Source: RYN-230 sp963814645 (GTDB lineage Bacteria > Actinomycetota > Actinomycetes > Streptosporangiales > Streptosporangiaceae). From it: a stretch of 64,000 nucleotides of DNA. The notes beneath the pieces were generated by a model. That model did not search any database. It was not told the origin of the DNA and saw nothing but the letters and a program-made list of their open reading frames with translations. Shown piece by piece: positions 63,596-64,000 of the stretch. Position 1 is the stretch's first letter, and each line of letters opens with the position of its first letter. Position numbers and translations under genes: made by a program. The DNA lies in NCBI GenBank assembly GCA_963814645.1, contig CAWFDX010000001.1:1-64000 (forward strand), read 5' to 3'.

Positions 63596-64000
63596 TGCAG
63601 CAGCCTCGGGAAGTGCAGGCGGCCGTGTCCCGGCACCAGGGCGTCCAGCACGTCGTCGGCCAGGATCCGGCCCAGCGGCCGCCCGTCGTCGTCCACCACC
63701 AGCAGCGAGGACCGGCGGGATTCGACCAGTTCGGTGGCGACCAGGTCCAGGTCGGCGTCCGGGTGCAGGGTGACCGGGGGATTGTCCGGGTCGAGCAGGT
63801 CGCCCAGCCGCCGGCCGCCGTCGCTGACCAGCAGGTCGAACGCGGACACGTCGCCGAGTAGCGCACCCGCCTCGTCCAGCACCGCCACCGAGTCGATCTC
63901 GGTGCGGTGCCCGGCCTGGTCGGCCAGCCGCTGGCTCACCTCGGCCACCGTCTCGTCCGGCCCGGCGGTGGCCAGCACGCTGGTCATGATCCCGCCAGCT
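63592..64000 (-). CDS. MgtE-N/CBS-domain protein, partial (5' end outside window)
   Basis: The frame is open to the window edge. The visible 135 residues are two CBS motifs (IMTSVLATAGPDETVAEVSQ, then SVAVLDEAGALLGDVSAFDL; VATELVESRRSSLLVVDDDG and RPLGRILADDVLDALV). The residues before the Met at 63985-63987 (AGGI) continue the expected MgtE-like AGxIMT context, so translation very probably starts beyond 64000. CBS pairs sense Mg2+ or adenylates. Coupling to the NRAMP gene implies that it regulates that transporter. Confidence 0.8.
   Translation of the reverse strand, partial: AGGIMTSVLATAGPDETVAEVSQRLADQAGHRTEIDSVAVLDEAGALLGDVSAFDLLVSDGGRRLGDLLDPDNPPVTLHPDADLDLVATELVESRRSSLLVVDDDGRPLGRILADDVLDALVPGHGRLHFPRLLQ

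Overview
The window is high-GC, gene-dense DNA with strong GC3 bias, many GTG starts and many 4-bp ATGA/GTGA stop-start overlaps. Gene content points to an actinomycete (Actinomycetia), probably a filamentous or soil lineage: a bldG-type anti-sigma antagonist next to an RsbW-like kinase and an H+-pyrophosphatase, a MarP-type membrane serine protease, and an actinobacterial high-affinity (group 1h/5) [NiFe]-hydrogenase locus. The genus cannot be fixed from sequence reading alone. I see no rRNA, tRNA, CRISPR array, insertion sequence or prophage.

Layout. 0-4 kb: SRPBCC protein, patatin-like lipase, and a TetR gene coupled to a 3'-truncated FAD monooxygenase relic. 4-9 kb: XRE regulator, ClpP-like protein without recognisable catalytic residues, and a class I methyltransferase with a frameshift, all plus strand and translationally coupled; then hypF (minus, also frameshifted), an RsbW-like kinase and a MalT-type LuxR regulator. 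11.6-18 kb (minus): SHOCT protein, then a compact maturation operon read as SIS-2, hypC-like, SIS-1, maturation protease, hypC, hypD, hypE, hypA, hypB. 18-20 kb: YceI protein and an HTH regulator divergent from the hydrogenase. 20-27.2 kb (plus): hydrogenase small and large subunits, a NifU/Rieske-like protein, three poorly characterised hydrogenase-linked proteins and two very small proteins. The two halves flank a roughly 450-bp control region and together form a near-complete atmospheric-H2-oxidation module; hypF lies about 4 kb beyond the end of the maturation operon.

27-42 kb: FUSC and DUF1275 membrane proteins, a GT39-like membrane glycosyltransferase, a ComF-like/endonuclease III continuous ORF, NUDIX hydrolase, MarP protease, DUF309 protein, epoxide-hydrolase-like protein, holin-like membrane protein, a SerB1-like HAD phosphatase with a damaged 5' end, and an MrfA-type DEAD helicase. 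This order resembles the nth-NUDIX-marP-ephE neighbourhood of mycobacteria. 41.4-47.5 kb: bldG, its RsbW-like partner, hppA, SixA-like phosphatase, serB and an ABC ATPase, as in streptomycetes. 47.5-56.8 kb: glycosyltransferase, HD hydrolase, phytoene-dehydrogenase-like oxidoreductase, MarR/DHA2 efflux/SDR cassette with a clear operator palindrome, di-iron protein and CDF metal exporter. 56.8-64 kb (minus): an ion-transport block with two tandem KimA-like APC permeases that each carry a C-terminal OB-fold, an atypical NRAMP-family transporter, and the 3' part of an MgtE/CBS-like gene cut by the window end.

The most interesting material is the accessory gene set of the hydrogenase locus (paired SIS proteins, divergent HypC paralogue, CxxC/CxxC Rieske-like protein, three uncharacterised proteins) and the APC-USP-OB fusion permeases beside an NRAMP homologue with altered metal-site motifs. 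Three reading-frame breaks (near 5760, 7018-7028 and 38579-38610) lie in otherwise well-preserved genes and may be assembly errors or recent mutations.
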